Assembly: GCA_003859965.1 (NCBI GenBank)
Contig: RQYR01000019.1
Location: 1 to 59,314, forward strand
From: Comamonadaceae bacterium OH2545_COT-014
GTDB taxonomy: Bacteria > Pseudomonadota > Gammaproteobacteria > Burkholderiales > Burkholderiaceae_C
Reading direction: 5' to 3'
DNA: 59,314 nucleotides
Shown one piece after another: positions 47,370 through 55,949 of the stretch. The translations under genes and the position numbers were made by a program. Position 1 is the first letter of the stretch; each line of letters begins with the position of its first letter. The notes beneath the pieces were generated by a model. It saw only the letters and a list, made by a program, of their open reading frames with translations. It searched no databases and had not been told where the DNA came from.

Positions 47370-48302
47370 TTACTTCACCTGAAAGCGCGCCACGTTGGTC
47401 CGGGTGACGGCTTTCAGATCGAACGGCTCGCCACGCACCGTGACGGCCGTCGCGTCCACCCGGCCGACCGAAACGGTAAACGGCGTTTCACCGCTGGCCA
47501 GCACGGCCTGTTCGCCCGCCTTGATGGTGCGGTCCAGCAGCACTTTGCCCTTGGCATCGCGCACGCTGACCCATGCGTCGGACGTGGTGGCCGTGAACGC
47601 CACCAGCGGCGCGGGCGATGCCGCCGCTGCGGAAGCCCCGGCCGCTGGCGCGGAAGCCGCCGCCGATGCCGCCACCGCCGGGGCCAGCGCTCCGGCCTCC
47701 GGCATGGCCGACGCCGCCGCGGACGCCGCAGACGCCGCCAACGCGGCCTCGGGCACGGGCTCGGTCACCAGCGCGGGGGGCGGCGCATCGCCTTCCAGCG
47801 GGGCCGGCGCGGGCGCGCCCAACTGGATGGGCAGCGTGGGCAGCAGCCACAGCGCCAGCGCGCCCAGCAGCAGCAGCGCCACCACCACCAGCACCGGGCG
47901 CGACAGGCTGCCCGGCAGCATGGGCGCGGGCCGGTCGCTGGCGCGCTGAAAGGGCGCTTGCCCCGCGTTGCTGGCCGGGCCACGCAGGCCAGGGGCCGCC
48001 ACGGGCATATGCGCCAGCACGGGGGCGGGATCGGCGTCGAACGCCCGGCAAATGGTGGAGGCCAGGCCGCGTGCAAAGGTCACATCCGGCAGCAGATCCA
48101 GGCGGTCGGATTCAATGGCCTCGATCTTCGCCGCCGGCACCTTCAGCGCACTGGCAAGCACGGCGGCATCCACCCCGGCCGCCTCGCGCAGGGCGCGCAG
48201 CATGGCGCCCGCGCTGGCCGGCGCGGCGGCACTGGGCGCGCCTTCAGACACCGGCGTGACGCTGGCCGGGCCTTCCGGCGGGCGGCTGGGCGTATCAGTC
48301 AT
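47370..48302 (-). CDS. RodZ-like cytoskeletal HTH/DUF4115 membrane protein
   Basis: 310 residues. N-terminal helix-turn-helix (LRALREAAGVDAAVLASALKV, then IEAIESDRLDLLPDVTFARGL), one membrane helix (~136-155, VLVVVALLLLGALALWLLP), an Ala/Pro-rich periplasmic linker and a C-terminal DUF4115 beta-domain (AWVSVRDAKGKVLLDRTIKAGE). In E. coli RodZ links MreB to the envelope. Its start overlaps the pilW stop by 8 bp. Confidence 0.92.
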   Translation of the reverse strand: MTDTPSRPPEGPASVTPVSEGAPSAAAPASAGAMLRALREAAGVDAAVLASALKVPAAKIEAIESDRLDLLPDVTFARGLASTICRAFDADPAPVLAHMPVAAPGLRGPASNAGQAPFQRASDRPAPMLPGSLSRPVLVVVALLLLGALALWLLPTLPIQLGAPAPAPLEGDAPPPALVTEPVPEAALAASAASAAASAMPEAGALAPAVAASAAASAPAAGASAAAASPAPLVAFTATTSDAWVSVRDAKGKVLLDRTIKAGEQAVLASGETPFTVSVGRVDATAVTVRGEPFDLKAVTRTNVARFQVK

Positions 48303-49116
48303 CGAACCGCCCCCGCTCGTAAGCCACCAGTTCGGACGACTGCGGGAAGCGCCGCCGCAGCTGCGCCCCCAGCTGGCGCATGGCCTCCGTGTTGTTCAGG
48401 CGATGTTCCACCTTGATGCCCAGCCACAGGGATTCGGCGTTGGCCAGCTCGCTGTTGTTCAGGCGGCGGATGTAAAAGCGCGCGCGCTCGTAGTCGCCAC
48501 GCATGTACAGCAGTTGCGACAGGTTGAAGCCGGTGACGGGGTTGCCCGCGTCCAGCTCGTAGGAGCGCAGCAGCGTGGCCTCGGCCTTGGCGCGGTCGCC
48601 GCCGCGCGCTTCGCAAATGCCTTGCGCCATCAGGGTCTTGGCGCGCTCGGGGTAGAGCGGGTTGGCCACGGCGCGCTCGAACATCTGCACGGCGGCGTCG
48701 TAACGCTTTTGCTGGCAGTACAGCCAGCCCAGGTTGTGCAAGGCGTTGCCGTCACGGGCATTGAGCGCGATGGCGCGCTGGAACTGGGATTCGGCCGTGG
48801 CCAAATCGCCCAGCGACATGTAGATCAGCCCGCCCAGGTTGTAGGCAGCGCCGAAGCTGGGGTCGATTTGCAGCACCTGCTTGAGCTCGCCCAGGGCCAC
48901 GGCGGTTTGTCCGTTTTCAAAGTAGCCCGCCGCCAGCGCCAGGCGCGTGCGGGCGCGCCGGCGCGTTTCGCTTTCATCCGCGGGGGCGACGATGCCGCCC
49001 GCGGCATCACTGTCCAGCCCCCGGGTGGCGCAGCCCGTCAGGCCGCCCAGCAGCGCCAGCGCCGCCAGGCCCGCGCACGCACCGCGCCACAGAGAAAAAC
49101 CAAGCACAGCATTCAT
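48295..49116 (-). CDS. pilW: Type IV pilus biogenesis/stability lipoprotein PilW (PilF)
   Basis: Outer-membrane lipoprotein that assists PilQ secretin assembly. 273 residues: signal peptide with lipobox LTGC (Cys ~28), then about six TPR repeats (AAYNLGGLIYMSLGDLATAES, NALHNLGWLYCQQKRYDAAV, NPVTGFNLSQLLYMRGDYERA). Placed between rlmN and the rodZ-like gene, 23 bp after rlmN. Confidence 0.94.
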   Translation of the reverse strand: MNAVLGFSLWRGACAGLAALALLGGLTGCATRGLDSDAAGGIVAPADESETRRRARTRLALAAGYFENGQTAVALGELKQVLQIDPSFGAAYNLGGLIYMSLGDLATAESQFQRAIALNARDGNALHNLGWLYCQQKRYDAAVQMFERAVANPLYPERAKTLMAQGICEARGGDRAKAEATLLRSYELDAGNPVTGFNLSQLLYMRGDYERARFYIRRLNNSELANAESLWLGIKVEHRLNNTEAMRQLGAQLRRRFPQSSELVAYERGRFDD

Positions 49117-49139
49117 GGCAAAGACCCTTTCACAATCTT

Positions 49140-50300
49140 TCAGGAAGCAGGCGTGGGCGCGCGCGCCGCGCCAGCGGGCACGGGATGCAGCACCACGCTG
49201 CGCTGGCGCGCCATGCGCTCGGCCACGCGGGTGCGGTCGCGCACGTCGCCAGCCAGCTGGCCGCAGGCGGCGTCAATATCGTCGCCGCGCGTCTTGCGCA
49301 CGGTGGTGACGATGCCGGCATCGTTCAGCGCCTTGGCAAACGCCTGCACGCGAGGGGCGGGCGAGCGCAACAGGCCCGAGGCGGGGAACGGGTTGAACGG
49401 TATCAGGTTGAACTTGCAGCGCAGGCCGCTGGCCGCGTGCGCACGCACCAGCTCGATCAGCGTGCGGGCGTGCTCCGGCTGGTCATTCACGCCATCGAGC
49501 ATGCAGTATTCAAAGGTGATGAAGTCGCGCGGCGCATGCGCCAGATAGCGCGTGCAGGCGGCCAGCAGCTCGGCCAGCGGGTATTTGCGGTTGAGCGGCA
49601 CCAGCGCGTCGCGCAAGGCATCTGAGGGCGCGTGCAGCGACACGGCCAGCGCCACGGGGCAGTCTTGCGCCAGCCGGTCCATCATGGGCACCACGCCCGA
49701 GGTGGAAACCGTCACGCGCCGGCGCGAGAGGCCGTAGCCGTGGTCATCCAGCATGGTGCGCAGCGCGGGCGCCAGGCGGTCGTAGTTTTGCAGCGGCTCG
49801 CCCATGCCCATCATCACCACGTTGGAGATGACACGCTCGCCGGTTTGCAAGTGACGGCGCAAGAAGTGCTCGGCAAACCACAGCTGGGCCACGATTTCGC
49901 CCGTTCCAAGGTTGCGGGAAAAGCCCTGGTGGCCGGTGGAGCAGAAGCGGCAGCCGACGGCGCAGCCGGCCTGGGACGAGATACAGAGCGTGCCCCGGTC
50001 GTCCTCGGGGATGAACACAGCCTCCACCGCGTTGCCGCCGCCCACGTCAAACAGCCATTTGATGGTGCCGTCGCGCGAGGCGTGCTGGCTGAGCACCGGC
50101 AGCGCCGTCACATGCGCCGCGCCGGCCAGTTTTTCGCGCAGGGATTTGGCCAGGTCGCTCATCTGGCCAAAGTCGCTGCCGCCGCGCTGGTGAATCCAGC
50201 GAAACAGCTGGGTCGCGCGAAAGCGCTTTTCGCCCAGTGTTTCGCAATAGGCGGCCAGCCCTTCGAGGTCGAAGTCGAGCAGGTTGACGGGAGCCGTCAT
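49140..50300 (-). CDS. rlmN: Dual-specificity 23S rRNA/tRNA adenine-C2 methyltransferase RlmN
   Basis: Radical-SAM enzyme that methylates A2503 of 23S rRNA and A37 of some tRNAs. 386 residues: N-terminal accessory domain ([16 protein letters not shown]), CxxxCxxC cluster in [27 protein letters not shown], and the second catalytic Cys near the C-terminus ([13 protein letters not shown]). Start at 50300 ([10 protein letters not shown]), 73 bp after ndk. Confidence 0.97.
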   Translation of the reverse strand: MTAPVNLLDFDLEGLAAYCETLGEKRFRATQLFRWIHQRGGSDFGQMSDLAKSLREKLAGAAHVTALPVLSQHASRDGTIKWLFDVGGGNAVEAVFIPEDDRGTLCISSQAGCAVGCRFCSTGHQGFSRNLGTGEIVAQLWFAEHFLRRHLQTGERVISNVVMMGMGEPLQNYDRLAPALRTMLDDHGYGLSRRRVTVSTSGVVPMMDRLAQDCPVALAVSLHAPSDALRDALVPLNRKYPLAELLAACTRYLAHAPRDFITFEYCMLDGVNDQPEHARTLIELVRAHAASGLRCKFNLIPFNPFPASGLLRSPAPRVQAFAKALNDAGIVTTVRKTRGDDIDAACGQLAGDVRDRTRVAERMARQRSVVLHPVPAGAARAPTPAS

Positions 50301-50373
50301 GCCAAAAACCTGACCGCCTGAAACGCGAACGCCGCGTGCAAACGAAGCACGGGGAAGTACGGGGCGCGCCCGG

Positions 50374-50799
50374 TCAGCGCGAGAACACCTGCATGCCGGG
50401 GAAGAAGAAGGCCACTTCCACGGCAGCGGTTTCGGGCGCATCGGAGCCGTGCACGGCGTTGGCGTCGATGCTGTCGGCGAAGTCGGCGCGGATGGTGCCC
50501 TTGTCGGCCTTCTTGGGGTCGGTGGCGCCCATCAGCTCGCGGTTCTTGGCGATGGCGCCCTCGCCCTCCAGCACCTGGATCATCACGGGGCCGGAGACCA
50601 TGAAGTCCACCAGATCCTTGAAGAAGGGGCGCTCCTTGTGCACGGCGTAGAACTGCTCGGCCTCGCGGCGCGAGAGGTGGGCCATTTTGGCGGCCACGAC
50701 CTTCAGGCCAGCGGCTTCGAAGCGGGCATAGATCTGGCCGATCACGTTCTTGGCAACGGCGTCGGGCTTGATGATGGAGAGGGTGCGTTCAATGGCCAT
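50374..50799 (-). CDS. ndk: Nucleoside diphosphate kinase
   Basis: Balances NTP pools by transferring phosphate through a catalytic histidine. 141 residues, the family's normal length: [26 protein letters not shown], and the active-site [12 protein letters not shown]. First gene of the long minus-strand core operon. Ribosome site before the ATG is weak. Confidence 0.98.
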   Translation of the reverse strand: MAIERTLSIIKPDAVAKNVIGQIYARFEAAGLKVVAAKMAHLSRREAEQFYAVHKERPFFKDLVDFMVSGPVMIQVLEGEGAIAKNRELMGATDPKKADKGTIRADFADSIDANAVHGSDAPETAAVEVAFFFPGMQVFSR

Positions 50800-50849
50800 G
50801 AGAGTGGTCTTTCGTGTGTTGCGGGGCGCAGCATGACCCCGGTAGAGAG

Positions 50850-50885
50850 AACCGGGTATTTTAGAGCCTTTGACGGTTTCGGGAT
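50850..50885 (-). promoter_or_regulatory. Possible promoter upstream of ndk
   Basis: On the minus strand TTATCC and TAAAAT lie 18 nt apart, about 60 nt before the ATG. The -10 is good and the -35 poor. It lies in the only sizeable AT-richer patch of the 228-bp spacer. Confidence 0.3.
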
Positions 50886-51027
50886 AAGCCAGATCAGCCC
50901 ATGGGCATGAAATGCACGGTAGTCCACCACGGCCACGGTTATGGCCTGCGCCATGACGAAGGCTTGCCGCGCAGCGCGCGACCGCCGCAACCGGCTTTGT
51001 CAGGCCGCGCAGGAAACACACCGGCTT

Positions 51028-52563
51028 TCAGCGCCCAGGATCGCTGGCGGATGGGGCGTCTGGCGCGGGCGGTGCGGCATGGGCCGCGTCGGTATCACCG
51101 TCCGCCCAGGGCGCCTGCCAGCCGCCGCCCAGCGCCTGCACCAGCGCCACGGCGGCCTGCTGCTGCTGAAGCGCAAGCTGCATGAGGGCGCGGCGTGCGC
51201 CCAGGGCGCTGGCCTGGGCGGTCACGACCTCGGTGTAGGCCGACAGGCCCGCCTGGTAGCGGTTGAGCATTTGCCGCTCGATACGCGCGGCCGTGTCGGC
51301 GTTGGCGCGCGCATGGCTGATCTGGCGGGCCAGGCTGTGCTGGGTGGCGAGCTGGTCTTCCACCTCTTTCATGGCGGCCAGCGCGCGCTGGCGGTAAAGG
51401 GCGGTGGCCTGCGCATGGGCGGCCAGCGCCTGCTCTTCGGCGGCCTGGCGCGCGCCGGCGTCGAACAGGGTTTGCGCCAGCGACAGACCGAGCGACCACG
51501 CCAGCTGCGGCGCGGCGATCACGTCCAGCAGGTGCGCGCCGCCCGCGCCGGCCGCAGCGCTGAGGGTGAGGTTGGGAAACCACGCGGCGCGCGCCACGCC
51601 GATGCGGGCGTTGGCGGCGGCCACGGCGCGCTCGGCGGCGGCCACGTCAGGGCGGCGCAGCAGCAGCGCGGCGGGCACGCCGGCGGGCACGGCGGGCATG
51701 GCGGCCTGCCAATCGGGCACGGCCGGCAGCCCGAAGGCGGCGGGCGGTTCGCCCACCAGCAGCGCCACGGCGTGTTCGCCCAGCGCGCGGCTGCGCGCCA
51801 GCGCCTCGCGGCTGGCGCGCGCATTGTCCAGCGTGCTTTGGGCTTGCAGGGTGTCGGTGCGGGCGGCCACGCCTGCGTCGTAGCGGTGGCGGGTGATGGC
51901 GGCGCTGCGCGCGTAGGCGTCGATGATGCCGTCCAGCAGGGCGATTTCGGCATCGGCCGTGCGCAGCGCAAAGTAGGCCAGCGCCAGGCTGGCCTGCACG
52001 CTCAGGCGGGCGGCGGCCAGGTCGGCGCGGCTGGCCTGCACGTTGGCGCCTTGCGCGCGGGCGCTGTCGGCCACGCGGCCCCACAGGTCGGGCGCCCAGC
52101 TGGCCGTCAGGTTCAGCGCGCCGCTGCCGCCGGTGGCGCGCGCGTCGCCGCCAGCGCGCTGCTGGTTGCCGCCCAGGCCCAGCGTGGGCCAGCGTGCGGC
52201 CTGCTGCTGGGCCAGCAGTGCTTCGGCTTGGCGCACGCTGGCGGCGGCGGCTTGCAGCGTGGGGTTGTGCGCGTTGGCGCGCGCCATCAGGGCGTGGAGC
52301 GTGGGGTCGTCCCACAGCCGCCACCACTGGCCTTGCGCCCAGGCTTGGGCGGCGTCGGCGCTGACCCAGCCGGCGGGGGCCTGAGGCTGCGCTTTCCAGG
52401 CGGCGGGCACGGGCACGGCGGGCGTGCTGGCAGGCGGCGCCAGGCTGCATGCCGACAATGCCAGGGCTAGGCATGCGCTACTGATTTGATAGCTTTTCAG
52501 GCAATACAGACGTGCCCAAAGGGCTTTTTTGGTTTGAAAAACGGCAACAGGTTTCATGGGCAT
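51028..52563 (-). CDS. Outer-membrane efflux lipoprotein (NodT/OpmB-type channel)
   Basis: TolC-like exit duct of the adjacent RND pump. 511 residues; lipobox LSAC (Cys ~39) and two outer-membrane-factor repeats (WWRLWDDPTLHALMARANAHN, LLRRPDVAAAERAVAAANARIGVARA, NRYQAGLSAYTEVVTAQ). The signal peptide is unusual: its basic n-region (QTKKALWARLYCLKSYQISS) is encoded by an ATAGC-core repeat. Two adjacent ATGs (52563 and 52557), neither with a good ribosome site. 53 bp after the MdtC-like gene. Confidence 0.93.
   Translation of the reverse strand: MPMKPVAVFQTKKALWARLYCLKSYQISSACLALALSACSLAPPASTPAVPVPAAWKAQPQAPAGWVSADAAQAWAQGQWWRLWDDPTLHALMARANAHNPTLQAAAASVRQAEALLAQQQAARWPTLGLGGNQQRAGGDARATGGSGALNLTASWAPDLWGRVADSARAQGANVQASRADLAAARLSVQASLALAYFALRTADAEIALLDGIIDAYARSAAITRHRYDAGVAARTDTLQAQSTLDNARASREALARSRALGEHAVALLVGEPPAAFGLPAVPDWQAAMPAVPAGVPAALLLRRPDVAAAERAVAAANARIGVARAAWFPNLTLSAAAGAGGAHLLDVIAAPQLAWSLGLSLAQTLFDAGARQAAEEQALAAHAQATALYRQRALAAMKEVEDQLATQHSLARQISHARANADTAARIERQMLNRYQAGLSAYTEVVTAQASALGARRALMQLALQQQQAAVALVQALGGGWQAPWADGDTDAAHAAPPAPDAPSASDPGR
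52477..52542. repeat. ATAGC-core repeat encoding part of a lipoprotein signal peptide
   Basis: GCTACTGATTTGATAGC (52477-52493) ... GGTTTGAAAAAC (52531-52542). The two sub-blocks match the copy at 45908-45957. The whole segment is translated on the minus strand as the n-region of the channel's signal peptide. Confidence 0.55.
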
Positions 52564-52616
52564 GGCGTGGCGGGACTGGGCTGGTGCGGCTGGGCAGGCG
52601 GTGGCGGGCGGCGGGT

Positions 52617-55600
52617 TCAGGCCGCCGGCACGGCGCGGCCGCGGCGATGACGGCCACGGCGCAGGCGGTCGAGCAGCACGTAAACGGCGGGGGTGGTGAG
52701 CAGCGTGAGGAGCTGGCTGGCGATCAGCCCGCCGATGATGGTCACGCCCAGCGGCTGGCGCAGCTCGGCCCCCTGGCCGAAGCCGATGGCCAGCGGCAGC
52801 GCGCCCAGGCCCGCGGCCAGCGTGGTCATGAGGATGGGGCGAAAGCGCTTGACGCAGGCCTCGCGCACGGCGGCCACGGCGCCCACGCCTTGCGTGCGCT
52901 CGGCGTGCAGGGCGAAGTCGATGATGAGGATGGCGTTCTTCTTCACGATGCCCAGCAGCAGGAACACGCCAATGAGCGCCATGATGGAAAACTCCATGCG
53001 CATGGCCAGCAGCGCCAGCAGCGCGCCAAAGCCCGCGCTGGGCAAGGTGGTGAGCACGGTGAGGGGGTGAATCAGGCTTTCGTAGAGCATGCCCAGCACC
53101 AGGTAGATGACGACGATGGCGGCCAGCACCAGCCACACCTGCTCGGATTGCTGTTTCTGCGCCTCGGCGGCGGCGCCGGCGAACTGGCCGCGCACGCGGT
53201 TGGGCAGGCCAATGGCGTCCTCGGCCTCGCGCACGGCGGCGCGCGCGGCGTCCAGCGTCACGCCGTCGGCCAGGTTGAACGAGAGGGTGGTGGCCAGCTC
53301 GCCGCCGTCATGCTCCACGCTGGCGGGCACGGCGCGCTCGGCCCAGCGGGCAAAGGCCGACAGCGGCACCAGCGTGCGCCCCTGCTGCGACAGCGCCTGC
53401 CCGGTGGAGGCATTGCGCAGGCCGGGGTTGGCCGATGCCCCGGCCGCCGCGGCCACGCCCGCGCCATCCGCCGGCACATACACGTTGTGCAGCGCCACGG
53501 GCGACTGCGCCAGGCGCGGCTGCCATTCCATGACCACGGCGTACTGGTTCAAGTCGCTGTACATGGTGGCCACCTGGCGCTGGCCAAAGGCGTTGTACAG
53601 CGCGGCGTTGATGGCGCTGGCGCTCACGCCCAGCTCGGCGGCGCGGTCGCGGTCCACGTGGATGTAGGTTTCCACGCCGTTGTCGCTCTGGGCCTCGTCC
53701 ACGTCGGTCAGGCGCGCGTCTTGCCGCAATTGCGCGGCCAGGCGCGGCGCCCAGGTGCGCAGCTCGGCGGCGCTGTCGCCCTTGAGGGTGTACTGGTAGG
53801 TGGCATTGCTGCTGCGCCCGCCCACGCGCAGCTCCTGCTGCGGGTTGAGAAACACGCGCAGGCCCGTGATCTGCGCCAGTTGCGGCCGCAGCCGGTTGAT
53901 GACCTGGCGCGTGGTTTCCTTGCGCTCATCCGCGGGCTTGAGCGTGGCCGCCAGAAAGCCGCCGCCTGTGCCGCGCCCGCCTGAAAAGCCCACCACGGTC
54001 GCCACCGCCGGATCGGCGCGCACGATGTCGATGGCCTGTTGCAGCTTCTCGCCCATCAGCGTGGACGAAATGCTCTGGTCTGCCCGCATGCCGCCGGCCA
54101 GGTGGCCGCTGTCTTGCTCCGGGAAAAAGCCTTTGGCGATGGCGCCGAACAGGTAGAGGTTGAGCGCGATCACCGCCGCCAGCACGCCCAGCGCCAGCCA
54201 GGGCGCGGCCAGCACGCCATCGAGCGCGCGCAGGTAGCCGCGCGTGAGCGCCGCCTGCGCACGCGCCGCGCGCGCGCCCAGCGCCGTGCGCAGGCGGCCG
54301 GCCGCGCTCTGGCGCGGCAGCGGCGCCCGCCAGCGGCGCGGCAGCAGCCACGCGCACATCATGGGCGTGGTGGTGAGCGAGACCACCAGCGAAATCAGCA
54401 CCGCGATGGACAGGGTGAGCGCGAACTCACGGAACATGCGCCCCACCGCCCCGCCCATGAACAGCAGCGGGATGAACACCGCCACCAGCGAGACGCTGAT
54501 GGTCAGCACCGTGAAGCCCACCTCGCGCGCGCCCTCCAGCGCAGCCTGGCGGCGCGGCTTGCCCATCTCCAGGTGGCGGGCAATGTTTTCCAGCACCACG
54601 ATGGCGTCGTCCACCACGAAGCCGGTGGCCACCGTCAGCGCCATCAGGCTCAGGTTGTTGAGCGAGTAGCCCAGCAAATACATGGCCCCGAAGGTGCCCA
54701 GCAGCGACACCACGGTGGCCACCGCCGGAATGAGCGCAGCGCGCAGGTCGCGCAAAAAGCTGCCCACCACCAGCACCACCAGCGCCACCGCGATCACGAG
54801 GGTGATTTCCACCTCGCGCACCGAGGCGCGCACGAAGCCTGTGCGGTCATTGGCCACGTCCAGCGCGATGTCTTGCGGCAGTTGCGCGCGCAGCTGCGGC
54901 AGCAGGGCGTGGATGGCATCGGCCGTGGCGATCAGGTTGGCGCCCGGCTGCTGCGTGATGGACACCACCACCGCCGGCCGGCCATTGAACATGCCGCGCG
55001 TGCGCGTGTTCTGCACGCTGTCCGTCACCTCGGCCACGTCGGCCAGGCGCACTTCGCGGCCCTGGCGCACCGCCACGATCAGGCGGCGGTAATCCTCCGC
55101 GCGCAGGCCGGGCGGCGGGGTCAGCACCTGCAGCGCCCGGCCATCGCTGGCGTTGCCCACCTCCACCGCGCCCTTGGGGCGCACAGCATGCCCGGCCTGA
55201 ATGGCGGCGCGCACGTCCTCGCCCGACAGGCCCAGCGCGTCCAGCGCGAAGGGGTTGAGCGCCACGCGCACCGCCGGCAGCGAGCCGCCGCCCAGCTCCA
55301 CATCGCCCACGCCCGGCACTTGCAGCAGCCGCTGGCTGACCACGCTGCTCACCGCGTCGTAGATCTGCCCCGGCGTGCGCGTGGCGGACGACAGCGCCAG
55401 GATCATGAACGGCTGAGCCGCCGGGTTCATCTTGCGGTAGCTGGGCATGCCGCGCAGGTTGGCGGGCAAATCGGCGCGGGCCGCGTTGATGGCCGCCTGC
55501 ACCTCGCGCGCGGCGCTGTCGATGTTGCGGCCGGGGTCAAACTGCAAGGCAATGCGCGTGTTGCCCGCGCTGCTGGACGAGGTCATCTCGTTCACCCCGG

Positions 55601-55823
55601 CGATCGTGCCCAGCGTGCGCTCCAGCGGCGTGGCCACGGTGCGCGCCATGTCCGCCGGGCTGGCGCCGGGCATGCTGGCGCTGACGGTGATGACCGGAAA
55701 ATCCACCGCCGGCAGGCGCGAAACAGGCAGCAGGAAAAACGCCGCCAGCCCGGCCAGCGCCAGGCCCAGGGTGAGCAGCGTGGTGGCAATGGGGCGCTGG
55801 ATGAAGGGCCGGGAGATGTTCAT
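52617..55823 (-). CDS. RND efflux transporter, MdtC/MuxC-like
   Basis: Inner-membrane proton antiporter subunit. 1068 residues with two RND halves: 12 hydrophobic segments with large periplasmic loops after TM1 and TM7. TM4 carries GFVVDDAIVVLENIAR (proton-relay Asp pair); the N-terminus NISRPFIQRPIATTLL and C-terminal VKKNAILIIDFALHAE are family marks. MdtB and MdtC form a heterotrimer; here the MdtB-like gene lies 126 bp upstream. Confidence 0.95.
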   Translation of the reverse strand: MNISRPFIQRPIATTLLTLGLALAGLAAFFLLPVSRLPAVDFPVITVSASMPGASPADMARTVATPLERTLGTIAGVNEMTSSSSAGNTRIALQFDPGRNIDSAAREVQAAINAARADLPANLRGMPSYRKMNPAAQPFMILALSSATRTPGQIYDAVSSVVSQRLLQVPGVGDVELGGGSLPAVRVALNPFALDALGLSGEDVRAAIQAGHAVRPKGAVEVGNASDGRALQVLTPPPGLRAEDYRRLIVAVRQGREVRLADVAEVTDSVQNTRTRGMFNGRPAVVVSITQQPGANLIATADAIHALLPQLRAQLPQDIALDVANDRTGFVRASVREVEITLVIAVALVVLVVGSFLRDLRAALIPAVATVVSLLGTFGAMYLLGYSLNNLSLMALTVATGFVVDDAIVVLENIARHLEMGKPRRQAALEGAREVGFTVLTISVSLVAVFIPLLFMGGAVGRMFREFALTLSIAVLISLVVSLTTTPMMCAWLLPRRWRAPLPRQSAAGRLRTALGARAARAQAALTRGYLRALDGVLAAPWLALGVLAAVIALNLYLFGAIAKGFFPEQDSGHLAGGMRADQSISSTLMGEKLQQAIDIVRADPAVATVVGFSGGRGTGGGFLAATLKPADERKETTRQVINRLRPQLAQITGLRVFLNPQQELRVGGRSSNATYQYTLKGDSAAELRTWAPRLAAQLRQDARLTDVDEAQSDNGVETYIHVDRDRAAELGVSASAINAALYNAFGQRQVATMYSDLNQYAVVMEWQPRLAQSPVALHNVYVPADGAGVAAAAGASANPGLRNASTGQALSQQGRTLVPLSAFARWAERAVPASVEHDGGELATTLSFNLADGVTLDAARAAVREAEDAIGLPNRVRGQFAGAAAEAQKQQSEQVWLVLAAIVVIYLVLGMLYESLIHPLTVLTTLPSAGFGALLALLAMRMEFSIMALIGVFLLLGIVKKNAILIIDFALHAERTQGVGAVAAVREACVKRFRPILMTTLAAGLGALPLAIGFGQGAELRQPLGVTIIGGLIASQLLTLLTTPAVYVLLDRLRRGRHRRGRAVPAA

Positions 55824-55949
55824 GGGCGGCCCCGGCTTGGGGTTGAGCGTTGGGCGTTCAGCGTTGAGCGTGCATGCCCCCGCTTCCTCCGGGAGGGAAA
55901 GCACAAACCAGAAAGAGGCTGTTCACGCTGAACGCGGAACGCCCAACGC

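Noticed and set aside
54039..55931. 630-residue plus-strand ORF opposite the MdtC-like gene
   Set aside because: Arg/Gln/His-rich antisense shadow; the minus-strand frame is a full RND transporter.
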